Below are positions 9,816 through 19,854 of a DNA stretch of 29,073 nucleotides, one piece after another. The notes beneath the pieces were generated by a model that did no database searches, was not told where the DNA came from, and worked only from the letters and a program-made list of their open reading frames with translations. The first letter of the stretch is position 1; the number at the start of each line of letters is the position of its first letter. The stretch comes from Hypsibius dujardini (taxonomy: Eukaryota; Tardigrada; Eutardigrada; Parachela; Hypsibiidae): NCBI GenBank assembly GCA_001579985.1, contig LRSR01003465.1, forward strand, positions 1-29,073. The letters run 5' to 3'. Made by a program: the position numbers and the translations under genes.

Positions 9816-10690
9816 TAGCTCAAGTTTTGTATCTGTGTCGGTCCCGATTTAGGACTGCTTAAATCGGCCATTTTGGTGTCTTCTTGTTGAGGGTCTCAAC
9901 AATGGGATAGTTCAGAAGAGTTTCTTGTTGATCTATCCGCAGTGGGCTGGTTTTTGTTTGTGTTTCGGACGTTTTCTCTTGTGTGTGCGGCAGAGTAGGA
10001 GGCATTTTCGTGTGTTGAAAGGAGAAAACGTTTGCAGTACGACATTCGGAAGTCCGCGGGCGAGCTTACCGTAGGGTTTGTTCCACATCCTCGTGGAAAG
10101 TCAAAACAGACCACGAAATAATTTTATTTGAAATGGCAGTCTAATGACGTCCTCTTCGATGCCATTCGCTCACGAGGTTCGGGGGGGGGGAGTCACTGTT
10201 TCCGGTTAAGGGTCAAGAAGGATTGAAAGAGACAGTCTGACGTTAATGGTGCATTAGCGCTCCTCCCCCCTTAGTGAAAACACCGGAAGAAGTTGCACTG
10301 CCTGAACGCGTTTCTCCCTCTTGTGTATAATCTCAGATTTTATTCTGAGGTTATCAGGTTATCTACGTATTCTGACTTGAAAGAGGTTCATAGAAGTTTC
10401 CATGAATCAGAGGTTGGGTCTCTGCCTCATATAGAGAACAAAGTGAAAGCATTCCTTGTGATCGAATAATGAACAAATGAACACGTTTGAAAAGATTTGA
10501 GATCTCTGACGGGTCCCTTCATAAAACCTGTGAACAACAAATGCATCCGAATTCCGTTCTTTAGGTACAGTCGGCCGCATAGATTACGCGTCCATATATG
10601 GTATATGAACGATTAATTTAAAGAAGGGAGGCGTTCTGGGAGGACTTAGAGTAACCGAGAAGGGTTCCTTCTTTAATATAACAGGCATAC
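9816..10690. other. Intergenic
   Basis: No supported gene. A G10 run lies at about 10182-10191 and a C6 run at about 10265. Confidence 0.4.
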
Positions 10691-10918
10691 AGTATACTGT
10701 ATATCAGTAGAATATGTACAGTAGATATACAATAGTTTATATATGCATTAGTTTATATATATATATATATTATATCTATATTAGTGTGTATATATATATT
10801 AGTTTATACATATATTATTTATATATTAGTTTATATATTAATACATATTATCATAAGTTTTTATTATATATATTATTTATATAGTATATACTGTATATCA
10901 ATAGTATATGTACAGTAG
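10691..10918. repeat. AT-rich tract bounded by direct repeats
   Basis: An A/T alternating region of TATA, TTTATAT and TAGTTTATATAT units. The sequence at 10691-10724 (AGTATACTGTATATCA... GTACAGTAG) recurs in the same orientation at 10883-10918, so the tract lies between two diverged 34-36 bp direct repeats. It could be a local duplication expanded by slippage. Confidence 0.7.
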
Positions 10919-11374
10919 TTTATATAAATATTTATTTTATTGAAACATGTCACCGCAGAAAGGAGACATGGTTAATCGAATAGAGACGACGCTGACGATG
11001 TTGGCACTCAAACCATCGCAAGCAGAGCTGAGCCTTCTTGGTTTAGGTGGGTTATTTGACTGGTTAGCTGACTTTAATTACGAAAGATGCAATGGATGCA
11101 TAATAATTGTAGTGAGGGGGAAAATGGACTTCACATAATTTATAAGTCTGGTTTGACAAATCCTTCTTCGCAGCCTCCAGCATGCCTGCTACGAAAAAAC
11201 GTGTATTTCGTAGATCGGTCCCCATATTTTTACGGCAATATTCAAAGTAATGGCGATTTATGCACCTGACCAGAAAACCTAACTGAAAACATTTCCTGGA
11301 ACAGGACGCGTTGAGGTGTTATAATACAGTACGTCAAAAGTGATTTCCCTAAGCCTGGTCCGGTACTTCCTATA
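10919..11374. other. Intergenic with one weak ATG-initiated block
   Basis: From 10947 the plus strand reads MSPQKGDMVNRIETTLTM and stays open for 63 codons. A first exon is conceivable but there is no other support, so no gene is called. Confidence 0.25.
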
Positions 11375-11649
11375 CTGTACGCTCCCGATCTCAAGGGTCA
11401 ATTATAGGTCCGGCCCGAAAACGTGTTCCGTCAGTCGCTTGGTTGTTTACTCAGATTCTCTTAAACTTTATTGACTTCAAAATTCTGAAACCGAAATCAT
11501 CATTTCAGTGAAGTGAGGTAGCATAATCTGTCAGGCAAAATACAACGGGTTAATCACGGACAAGTGAACGGAATTGAACGATCCGCTCAAGCTTGATGTG
11601 AATCAGCGGGGGTGGGGCATAATCGACCCTTGAAATCGGGAGCGTACAG
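11375..11649. mobile_element. Tc1/mariner-type MITE, TA-flanked, 275 bp
   Basis: Inverted termini of about 30 bp start CTGTACGCTCCCGATYTCAA and continue AGGGTCRATTA. TA dinucleotides abut both ends (11373-11374 and 11650-11651). No transposase frame exists. The termini share the pattern CTGTAnnnTCCCGA with the element at 9672-9815, which points to two families moved by the same or related transposases. Confidence 0.8.
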
Positions 11650-11651
11650 TA

Positions 11652-12427
11652 CGTAGCTCGTCTATTTATAAAAATTGAGACATTACTCCTAAAAAACAGG
11701 CCTGAATCGTGTATTTCATTCCTGTCAAGGTTATAAGTTCCATGTGGTCTGTGACGCGTGGCCTGCAGCAAAAGAGGGATAATAATAGACATAGGGAATA
11801 CTTTGATTTTTCCGATTCCGACTATGCTGTACGAAGGTAGATCTACAATAAGATGGGATCCCCAAGCCCATGCTCGGATAGCCCGCAGTTACGATGTCTG
11901 CGAAATTAACATCGTGACAACTAGAAAGTTCAAACTATTATGGAAAATCTTACATAACGAATGCACCACATGATGCAGAGCTTTCCGTCTGTTGGACCGT
12001 TCAGCAACGAACTACAGTATTCACGTCGTTGGGATAGTCACATGTTCAACCATTTAACCGACTAGCAATTGATTTTCTCACAGTATACCGACTGACGAGG
12101 CAACGAAGTTAATTCTACGTTTTCTTGTAATCTACTGAAGTAATTGTCAGAATTACCGCCACCGAAGTCCCTGGGTCAATATCATTCTCGGAAAGAGCAG
12201 TTTCTGCACAACCGCACCGACGGTATTAATAGCAGGTTGATTAGTTTAGATCGTGCTTAAATAAATATACTTTTTCCTCCTTTGGATCCCTCAAACGCGA
12301 CGAACTTTCAAAAGGAAATTACCGATTTTACCCTACAAAATACTTGTGCAAATAACTGTGAAAAAGACAAGAAAATTTTTGCGCTCGACTTTGTTTTACA
12401 TCCGGTAAAGGTTTAGCCGATTGGTCA
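11652..12427. other. Upstream region of the plus-strand GPCR copy
   Basis: Non-coding. It shows no obvious similarity to the upstream region of the paralogue, so the duplication no longer extends into the promoter or the flanks have been replaced. Confidence 0.45.
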
Positions 12428-13574
12428 ATGAATAACTCCCTGTCGTGGAACAATTCCACCGTGATTACCGCCAGCGTTTGCGCCACGGTCAACATCATCG
12501 ACAACTGCACCGTCTGGACGTCGCCCCGCTCGCAATGGACCAACCTCACCGTTTTGCCGCTACTCCTCTGCACCGTCGTGGCCGTCCTCAATCTCTACAA
12601 CCTCGCGGTCTTCCGTCTCTGGCCACAAAAGGAGCCCTACTTGCTTTTCCATATTTTTCTCGCCGCCAACGCCGTTGTCGCCGCAGCCCTCAGTTACTTG
12701 AGCCCGATTTCTCGCATCCTCGACTGGACACACCCCAATCGATGGACCTACAAGGTCGGCATGGGCGGACTCGTTCTTATTCAGTTCACCGCGATGGTCA
12801 ACGTAGCCTTCATGGGCATTGACCGTTGGCTGTCGGTGGAATTCGCCGTTCAGTATCGGAATTATTCCTCGCGTTCGCGGATTTTGTGGGTCATCGGTTT
12901 GATGTACCTTTTTTCGATACTTCACACCGCGATACCGATGATTATTTATCGGGATTGTTTTTTGCTCTTCTGCAGTCGACAACCGGCATTCCGTTGGTCC
13001 GGTCGGAGTTATGTCATTTGGAATTTAACGCGAGGACCTTTGTTTTTGCTGATAATTATACTGACCCAAGGAAGGATCTGTGCGATTGCAACGGGGGCAA
13101 AGTTACGTCTTCTTCGAAATCGTCGAGTACGATCTCATGAAGCGGCCATCCCGACGACGGTGTCATCGGTTGACCGGAAGAAAATGAGGGAAAATATTCG
13201 GCAAGCTCGTCGGATGGTTCGAACCATTTGTTCTACCCGGATCGGCGGTTGTGATGGGCGCTCTGATTTCTAATTTGCCGTATTATTTGGTGGAAATATT
13301 GGGTGTTGGGGAATCGGGTTCTCCGGCGGTGATGTTCACCGTCTTTGTTTTCGCCACTCAACATATGCAGACACCGATTATATATTTGCTCTTTTTCCGT
13401 CCCTACCGGAAGGCTGCCAAACGGCTTTGTGGATGTGAAGGTGGCTTAGGGGGTGATGGGAATGGGACAGTGAGAAGACCGTCGGAGGGTACTCAAAGAT
13501 GTCGGTCAGCGATACAGGATAGTTATTCAGGGACGACTGGGCATCGCTCGGCGAATGCGGAAGCTGCGCTGTAG
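12428..13574 (+). pseudogene. Rhodopsin-like GPCR, frameshifted paralogue
   Basis: The reading frame starts at ATG 12428 (MNNSLSWNNSTVITASVCA) and aligns with the GPCR at 6806-7957 through TM5 and the third loop. At the junction 13230/13231 eight bases present in the intact copy (GGAGAGTG) are missing. The frame then ends at 13273 after an unrelated short tail, while the remaining TM6, TM7 and C-tail continue from 13251 to 13574 in another frame. A protein from this copy would have about five TM segments and no TM6-TM7. The flanking sequence is otherwise undamaged, so the lesion is young. Residues up to about 130 are only moderately similar to the intact copy, but from IDRW onward identity is nearly complete. 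It could still be transcribed. Confidence 0.8.
12818..13494. repeat. Near-identical inverted duplicate block, arm 2
   Basis: This is the inverted counterpart of 6886-7571. It begins at the bases ATTGACCGTTGG and ends at GAGGGTACTC. It is shorter by about the 8 bases that disrupt the gene. Confidence 0.85.
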
Positions 13575-13966
13575 GCATGAGAGCAAATCCTTTGTCTTTA
13601 CGCTTAAGCAATCCGTGTAAAATTTCTGATGTGAAAAATTAAATTTTATACGTACTCGGAATGAATTATCACATACTTGTATTATATTACAATATAAACA
13701 GAATCGTAACTAAATGCTCCGTAAAAGCATTATTTATATGCTATATATTTACTCTTTTTCATCTACTCTTCCTCAGTTTATAGGGACTTGATCAGAAAAT
13801 GTAATAAATTCGTACCGTATACATTACTGGATCTGTTACTTCTGGTTCCCAGCCTCTAAAGCTTTTCATCACATGAAGCAATTTTTCTTCAGATAAGGAA
13901 AATTATAACAAAACTGATCCTAGCTTCAAAATGTTTTCCAGGAAGAGCTGGCACGAATCGTTCTTT
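13575..13966. other. 3' flank of the GPCR pseudogene
   Basis: AT-rich and without coding signal. ATTAAA near 13639 is a possible remnant poly(A) signal. Confidence 0.4.
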
Positions 13967-14146
13967 TCAACCAATCAGAGCGGAAACATCTTTTCTTTCG
14001 TGCCGGCTTTTTCTCTCCGTCTTTTCGGTTACCTTCCGTCCGATTTTACGGCGCGTCATTTTTTTGATGAATTTTGCTTGGCTCTCGGACTCGCCCACCT
14101 GTTCTGTGAAACCCTTGGCCTGTTGGGCTTCCCACTGGGCCATCAT
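13967..14146 (-). CDS. Short basic coding segment, unrecognised
   Basis: From ATG 14146 the minus strand encodes 59 residues rich in Lys, Arg, Glu and Gln (MMAQWEAQQAKGFTEQVGE..., then FIKKMTRRKIGRKVTEKTER) with strong helix character and a clear stop at 13967. The frame is open a little further upstream (REKIR before the ATG). A second protein-like block (AVAGAQQSRGIIRRYKES) abuts it in a different frame behind a TTGCAG acceptor, so this may be the last exon of a gene or a decayed one. No family is recognised. Confidence 0.4.
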   Translation of the reverse strand: MMAQWEAQQAKGFTEQVGESESQAKFIKKMTRRKIGRKVTEKTERKSRHERKDVSALIG

Positions 14147-15188
14147 CCGTATCTTCTCACGGATTCCTTATACCGTCGAATAATTCCGCGGGATTGTTGT
14201 GCTCCTGCTACTGCTCTGCAATCAGTCGTCGTATGCACCCGTATGCAAAGAAATACAAAGACTTTCGGCGACATTTTTCCCCGACAGTAAAAGTCGTATG
14301 CATGAAAAGCACAAGTTGCAAGTGAGACGACCTGTTCTCCCTTCGAGAACCCGGAAGTCCTGTTGACCTTACGATACACGATAACTACGAGTACTGCTTT
14401 TTGGAATTATTAATTGCACAACAATTGAGAGAAGCCGAGATAGCAAGCCGATGAAAATTAGACTAAATAAGTTAGAAATCAAGGCGAGAAGTCGAGTCTC
14501 GAACCGAGCTTCGAAAACCCATCCTTATCGGACAGACATGGTTTCAGTCTAAACAAGCGCATTCTTCAGTCGACACTGAAACATCATTCCCACAAGACAA
14601 GAACGATAACTAAAGCATGAGAATTACAGTACAAGTACATGTAAGCAATATGTGGCACATAAGAATCAACCTCGAAATATTGACCGGCAATTCACAACAA
14701 CAAATACGAACGTCACACAAGTAATCGCCTCAACTTATCCGTGATCTCATTTTGCGTCCACGTTTGATGGGAAGCGTCGGTGTTTGTCAGTAAGCCCATC
14801 AGTTAAATTTCGGACACTCCTCCGCTTTCTTTAATAAACAACATTTTCAGGCAGCCTGGGTTTAGTTTCAAGGTTCCGACGATACTTTTCCCCCGGTTAT
14901 TTACACAGAAGTTGGTCTGTTTTTCTTGTCTCAACAAGCACTCATCTTGACGCATTAATGATGGTGCTCCTTTCTGAGGTGTTTGAACAGAAAAAATGTG
15001 CAAATTCGGTACACAAATACTAATCTAGCGCTGTCATCTGGAGAACAATTTAGAGCTGCTACTTTGCCGGCTCAGAACTGTGCAAAATCAACACGTATCT
15101 TTAGTTAAATTAAGCACAAATTTAAACAACTTTTTCGGTGGCATTATTTTTGTGACGAGCCGGTGTGACTTGTTGACAGTCCTGGGTT
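14147..15188. other. Intergenic
   Basis: No gene is supported beyond the possible upstream part of the short basic coding segment (about 14150-14230, minus strand). Confidence 0.35.
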
Positions 15189-15371
15189 ATGTGGCCAATG
15201 GAATTGGCGATTTCACACCGCAGACGGAGACCTTTTCCTACCTACCTGGGAGTGGAAATCCTAGCGTTCGGGTCGTACGCTACTCTACTAATTTGGTTTT
15301 TCACCAAGGTCAACGAATTATTTAAATTTGGCAAGCATGAAACATGGGCAAGGGGTGATGTATTGTTTTCA
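15189..15371 (+). CDS. Candidate exon with one transmembrane segment
   Basis: An open block behind a TTGACAG acceptor-like site. It contains MELAISHRRRRPFPTYLGVE followed by a hydrophobic helix (ILAFGSYATLLIWFFTKV) and a charged tail. It is a plausible membrane-protein exon, possibly part of a gene reaching 18.3 kb, but no complete model could be built. Not recognised. Confidence 0.25.
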
Positions 15372-15508
15372 GGCAAAGATCATTGAGATCAACATGACAA
15401 GAGTCTTAATCATGGTCAATGATTTGCTGTCTGGCCATGATTCGATGTGTGCAAGACATGAGTTAATATTACATGCATCTCTCTGCAAATGCTAATAATA
15501 AATACACA

Positions 15509-15598
15509 TATCAGTGGGCCATCAGTGGTATATCATCAGTGGCCATCATATCATCAATGGGCCATCAGTGGCCATCAGTGGTATATCAGTGGGCCATA
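15509..15598. repeat. CCATCAGTGG minisatellite
   Basis: Irregular tandem copies of ATCAGTGGGCC, ATCAGTGGCC and ATCAGTGGTAT in head-to-tail order, about 8 units. Confidence 0.85.
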
Positions 15599-15603
15599 AT
15601 ACT

Positions 15604-15748
15604 GCAGGACCTTGACATTTTCAAGACTTTTGAAGGAATGCAGACAATGACTGAGGAGAACTCCATCCTCTTCAAGGGTGCTGATGTGATGGACTGTACT
15701 AGATCTCTTATTGAAACGATAACCCGGAATATTGTAGTCCTTTATTAA
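15604..15748 (+). CDS. Candidate coding block after the minisatellite
   Basis: The plus strand reads QDLDIFKTFEGMQTMTEENS and on through ILFKGADVMDCTRSLIETIT to a stop at 15748, with codon use that looks coding. It joins in frame with the minisatellite. The family is not recognised; a transposase remnant or a host exon are both possible. Confidence 0.25.
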
Positions 15749-15858
15749 ACAATGTGGGACAGTATGATGGTAACATGTAATTTCATTGACTCAAAATATT
15801 GTCAAGCTAGCTTCTCTAAAATTAACCATGACACGTTATAAAATGCAAAAGAACTCAC

Positions 15859-16212
15859 CGATATTGGGAACAGATGGGAAATTCGCATTTGTTTGTGCTA
15901 AAATCTGAGACTTCTCATACAGAAATGTATCGTCACTTGGTTGACGTGCGCATGGCATTTGCTGCCAACCATCTGTTCTTCTCAGGGATTTATAACTGAA
16001 CTCTCGTTCAGCGTACTTGCTTATCAAATCCTTCACAACAACACTTTCAGTTGCACTGGACCTGTATACACCTTTACATGGATGGTCGACCTAAGCCCTT
16101 TTGTTATAATACCGGCAAACCAGCGATACGTTTTACCTTCCGCCTTCCTTTCCTCATTATCAAGCCAAACTAGAGGCTCGTTTGGTATTTTTACAAGTCG
16201 GAACCAGGAGCC
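15859..16212 (-). CDS. Candidate exon or decayed coding segment with a frame change
   Basis: On the minus strand an acceptor (CCGTTAG) precedes 16212 and a strong donor (GTGAG) follows 15859. The first part encodes WFRLVKIPNEPLVWLDNEER and then RSTIHVKVYTGPV. From about 16085 the protein-like reading moves to another frame and encodes SSATESVVVKDLISKYAERE and then FLYEKSQILAQTNANF up to the donor. The two readings overlap by about 25 nt, and no intron of normal size fits between them. This is either a small indel in a decaying gene or a missed splice choice. Not recognised. Confidence 0.35.
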
Positions 16213-17160
16213 CTAACGGTAGGGCAAACGGATGGGCAAAGAGGCAAAATGCATTTTCTTCAAAATTAAACCCAAAAATTGGTCTATTGTTCCTGATCAT
16301 TTTGAAATTTCTGCGGGCGTGGGGGTCTGATTTCCAAGGGCCCCCAGAATTTCAAAACGTTTTCAACAATTTAGTTTTTCCATGAAATATGGACAATTCT
16401 TGAATGGTTGTAACTCTCCCTCTGTAGTTACTAATATGAGCTTATATTGAACCCGACCAAATTTTCCACATCATTCCAAAACTGAAGTTATATGGACCCT
16501 AAACGAGCCCCTGTGTCAAACTGTAGGTATGATGATATCCAGAAGAAATTTGACCGGTTGTGGAATTCAGACACCGTGGGTAATCTCCCGGAGAATTACC
16601 ACGGAGACTTATTCATTCGAAATATGTATGTATATGTATATATGTATATACCCAAATATCGCATCAACTACAAATCATCCAAAGAACCCCAATCCCATCC
16701 ATTTGGACTGATCAAATTACAAATACCACATACTACTGTATATATGTGATATTGTGTTGGCCTAAAATGCGTTACTCTGCTTATTCGGATGTGTCCTTTC
16801 TGCACTTTCTGGTAAATCGCTGTAAATTTTCAGTCCTCTATTATGTAGCAAGTATGTTTGTATAAAATTCTATACCCCAGTTGTCCATGCTCTAAGTCCC
16901 TTGACACCAAAAAAATCCAAGCTCATAATTTTTCAAAAGCAAGTAAAATGTATGTGCACAGCAGCAATATCGCTTGTCCCTTCAAACTTTATTTTCCGCC
17001 CACACGCGCGGTCTTGTCCCACGAGGTGCCTTACTAATTATTGGACTGTCCAAATCAATGAAGCTTCAAGTTGCCTTTAATTCAATCAATTATTCTAGCA
17101 ATCAAAATGTCACGAATGTGACACTGACTACATGGAATGCCTGCTCTTTTGACTGTCCCA
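16213..17160. other. Mostly non-coding stretch with a hairpin
   Basis: Holds an inverted repeat at 16300-16358 and short TATG/TATA runs at 16620-16655. From 17000 to 17163 the plus strand is open and carries two N-glycosylation-like motifs (NVTNVT), which could be an extracellular exon of the membrane gene suspected downstream. Confidence 0.3.
16300..16358. repeat. Imperfect hairpin
   Basis: TTTGAAATTTCTG with GGGGG on the left arm pairs with CCCCCAGAATTTCAAA on the right arm around a loop of about 15 nt. Function unknown. Confidence 0.55.
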
Positions 17161-17164
17161 TTAG

Positions 17165-17540
17165 GTGCTGGTGTTGGCTTTTCTCTCCGCTCTTGCCTTA
17201 AAATTATTCGTTCGTATAATTAAGAGGGACATCTTAAGGATTGGAGAAGAAATTCAGCTCGGTCATCGGAATAAACACTAAACTGAAAGTTTCCGACGGT
17301 GGCTGGAAATTCGACTGGAAAATATACAACTTAGTCAAGAGCAGCCTGCAGTTCGAAGTGATGGTGCTTCTAGCTTTCGGACTGGACCTCGCGACGGCAG
17401 TTGACTTTATGGCTAACTTGATTACCAATGTCTTTCCTTCGACTGGATCAACCGTCTTCAGACTGTTTGCGACAATTTTTTTTTCTACATATTTGTTCTC
17501 ATATTCCCGTTTGCGACAGTTCAGGAAGAGGTCTGAATAA
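17165..17540 (+). CDS. Candidate exons of a multi-pass membrane protein
   Basis: After a good acceptor (GACTGTCCCATTAG) the strand reads VLVLAFLSALALKLFVRIIK and ends at 17281. An overlapping second frame is open to 17540 and contains two further hydrophobic helices (FEVMVLLAFGLDLATAV and VFRLFATIFFSTYLFSY) followed by a basic tail. Both readings look like real membrane segments, but how they join is unclear. Not recognised. Confidence 0.3.
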
Positions 17541-18076
17541 GCAAAGAATCGATTAAAATGCGTAATGCCGGATACAAAATATGACATTGTTGACCATACC
17601 TGTAATTCGACAGAATACCGAGAGGATATGAAAGTAAAAAACAAATTCTTGGCAGGCTCACGAAATTAGCTTCCAGTTTTATCAGCTTCTGTATCCTGTT
17701 TCCATCTTTTCGAGAGGGAGTCAGAGATTCGTGAATGCTGAAGCGTACGGTAAATCTGCTTACTTAAAACAAAAATATTTACTGCGCACCTAAAAATGTT
17801 AAGACAAACATTTCGGTTACAGGAAAGAGGGAAAAAATGTATAAATAGAAGAAGATTATAGAGACTGAAACAAAGCAGACATAAATGCCTTCGATTGTGT
17901 GATTCAGACATTTCGTAAATTAACTACCATAACAATCGTATTTTATATAAACAAATAGTATTCAAAATTCAAATTTTTAGAACCGTGCTTTAGTTTATTC
18001 AAAAAGGAGTACCACAGGCGTAAAGGTGTAAAGGCCTAAAAGCTCTACTCTCTAGTACATCGTATTTCGTTTGCAG
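17541..18076. other. Probable intron or intergenic DNA
   Basis: AT-rich with stops in all frames on the plus strand. It ends in the TTTGCAG acceptor of the next candidate exon. Confidence 0.35.
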
Positions 18077-18326
18077 AGCAACGACCGAATCATCGGATAC
18101 TTTTACAGGCAATACTTGTTGATGACTACAGTGGAATACTATTTCTTGGCGCGAATTTCGTCCAATTCAACAAAGATTTCTTTACCGAGGTACACTGCAA
18201 AAACAGCTGGTGGTCAGTTGGGTGTCGCAAGATGAGAGGGCATTTTTATTCCAGGCTTTGGCTGTCGGATTCTTAATAAGCGTTGCGGTCCACGAAATAA
18301 CAATGATAAAAACGATTTGCATCTAA
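18077..18326 (+). CDS. Candidate last two exons of a membrane protein
   Basis: Exon 18077-18189 follows TTTGCAG, ends at a GTACAC donor and in one frame encodes ILVDDYSGILFLGANFVQFN then KDFFTE. The next exon, 18255-18326, follows TATTCCAG in matching phase and encodes a hydrophobic end ALAVGFLISVAVHEITMIK with a TAA stop at 18324. An AATAAA lies about 80 nt downstream at 18407, which supports a plus-strand gene ending here, tail to tail with the astacin gene. The upstream exons are uncertain and the family is not recognised. Confidence 0.4.
18245..18250 (-). terminator. Poly(A) signal of the astacin gene
   Basis: AATAAA on the minus strand, about 190 nt after the stop codon at 18440. It overlaps the last intron of the convergent plus-strand candidate gene. 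Confidence 0.4.
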
Positions 18327-18406
18327 ACAAGAAGTCCTTCGAGAAGATGTATGGTGATCAGACAAACAAACTACGTTTCTTGTGAAAAATTACCAATCGT
18401 AAGGCG

Positions 18407-18412
18407 AATAAA
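18407..18412 (+). terminator. Poly(A) signal of the plus-strand gene
   Basis: AATAAA about 80 nt downstream of the TAA at 18324. Confidence 0.45.
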
Positions 18413-18439
18413 GAGTACAATGTATGTACAATGAAAAAT

Positions 18440-19816
18440 CTAAGTTTGTGCCAAGCGTGACTCTAGACATCTTCTCGTGCCTTTTTGAAGTCTAACTTTA
18501 ATTTCACTGTTATGCGCACCGGTCTTGCAGTACTGAAGGCAGTTTTTCGGGAGTTCGTCCCAACCGTTTCTGGTATCCACGACGCCGTCACAAAGACTTG
18601 TCACGCGGATGCACTGATTTATGTCTGGAGTCGGAAAATAGCCATTACCGATGCACTGCTTTATGCAGACCTCCGGGTCCTCTGAGATGTCGGCATCATT
18701 CTCTTTCAGCCCATCACACAAATATGTCTGTAAACTTGAGCAAATTAAGTTTTCGGTTGTGGTATCCGGTTGAGATGACGAATAGCGAACAGACAGTAGA
18801 CAAAGAGACAGACACATAGATAGTCAGACACAAACTGACAGAAAGACTACAGAAACAAACAGACAGAAATACAAGCAAGTAGGTAAGCAAGCAGGAAGGC
18901 AAGCAGGAAGGCAAGCAGGAAGGCAGGCAGGAAGGCAGACAGACAGACAGACAGACAGGCATACATGTAGATAGGCATTTGGATAAAATAATAACGCCAA
19001 ATATTCACGAGAAAATAGCATTATCACAGACGACGTACCTTACGCATACACCGCGGTAGGTCGCTGGGAAGGTTTATTAAATGGGTCACCAGTCCAGGTA
19101 CTGAAGTACAGGCAGACAGGCAGTTGTCTGGCACTTCGTCCCAGCCATCGGTAGTGTCCATTCGACCGTCGCATAATTTGCTCCAATGTATACACTGTTT
19201 AGTTTCCTCTGTGTTAAAAAAGCCTCCTTTTTTGCAGTAGAGCTGGCAGATTTCTGGGTCTTCCGTGGTATCGAACGCATTAGTACTGAAGTTATCGCAT
19301 AACCAAATCTGAGAAAGAGTAAACCTTGAAGTGATTGGATGAGAAGACCAACTCAGCTGGGCACGGAATTCCCGTCCTTCACTGTTGGTGGACCTTACCT
19401 TCATCATACATCGCCCAAGTGGTTCTAGTTGAAAGAAATCGTCCTCGAACTTAGGAACTTCTGCCAGTTTGCTGCACTGCGCATCACAGTTTGCGCGAAT
19501 CTCATCCGAACCATCTCTTGTGTCCTTCTTGCCGTCGCATAGATTCTGGAAATTTATGCATTGGAAGGAAGGTGGAATAGCGATATACCCGCCACCTTTG
19601 CAAAACTTCTGGCAAACTGCTTTGTCCTCGGAGACGTCCGCCTCACTGTCTTGAATTCCATCACACAAAAATTCTTTCTGCAAATAAACTTATCTACATA
19701 CCTTTGTTTGCTTGTCTATCTGTCTGTTTGTCTGTTTATTTGTCTGTCTGTCTGTCTGCCTGTCTGCCTGTCTGCCTGTCTGTCTGTCTGTCTGTCTGCC
19801 TGTCTGCCTGTCTGCC

Positions 19817-19854
<38 letters not shown>

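Noticed and set aside
14490-14590. tRNA-like gene on the minus strand (GGTTCGAG box and a 7-bp acceptor-like pairing GTCGACT/ACTCGAC)
   Set aside because: The T-stem does not form next to the loop, there is no clear A box or anticodon arm, and spacing is wrong. Treated as chance similarity.
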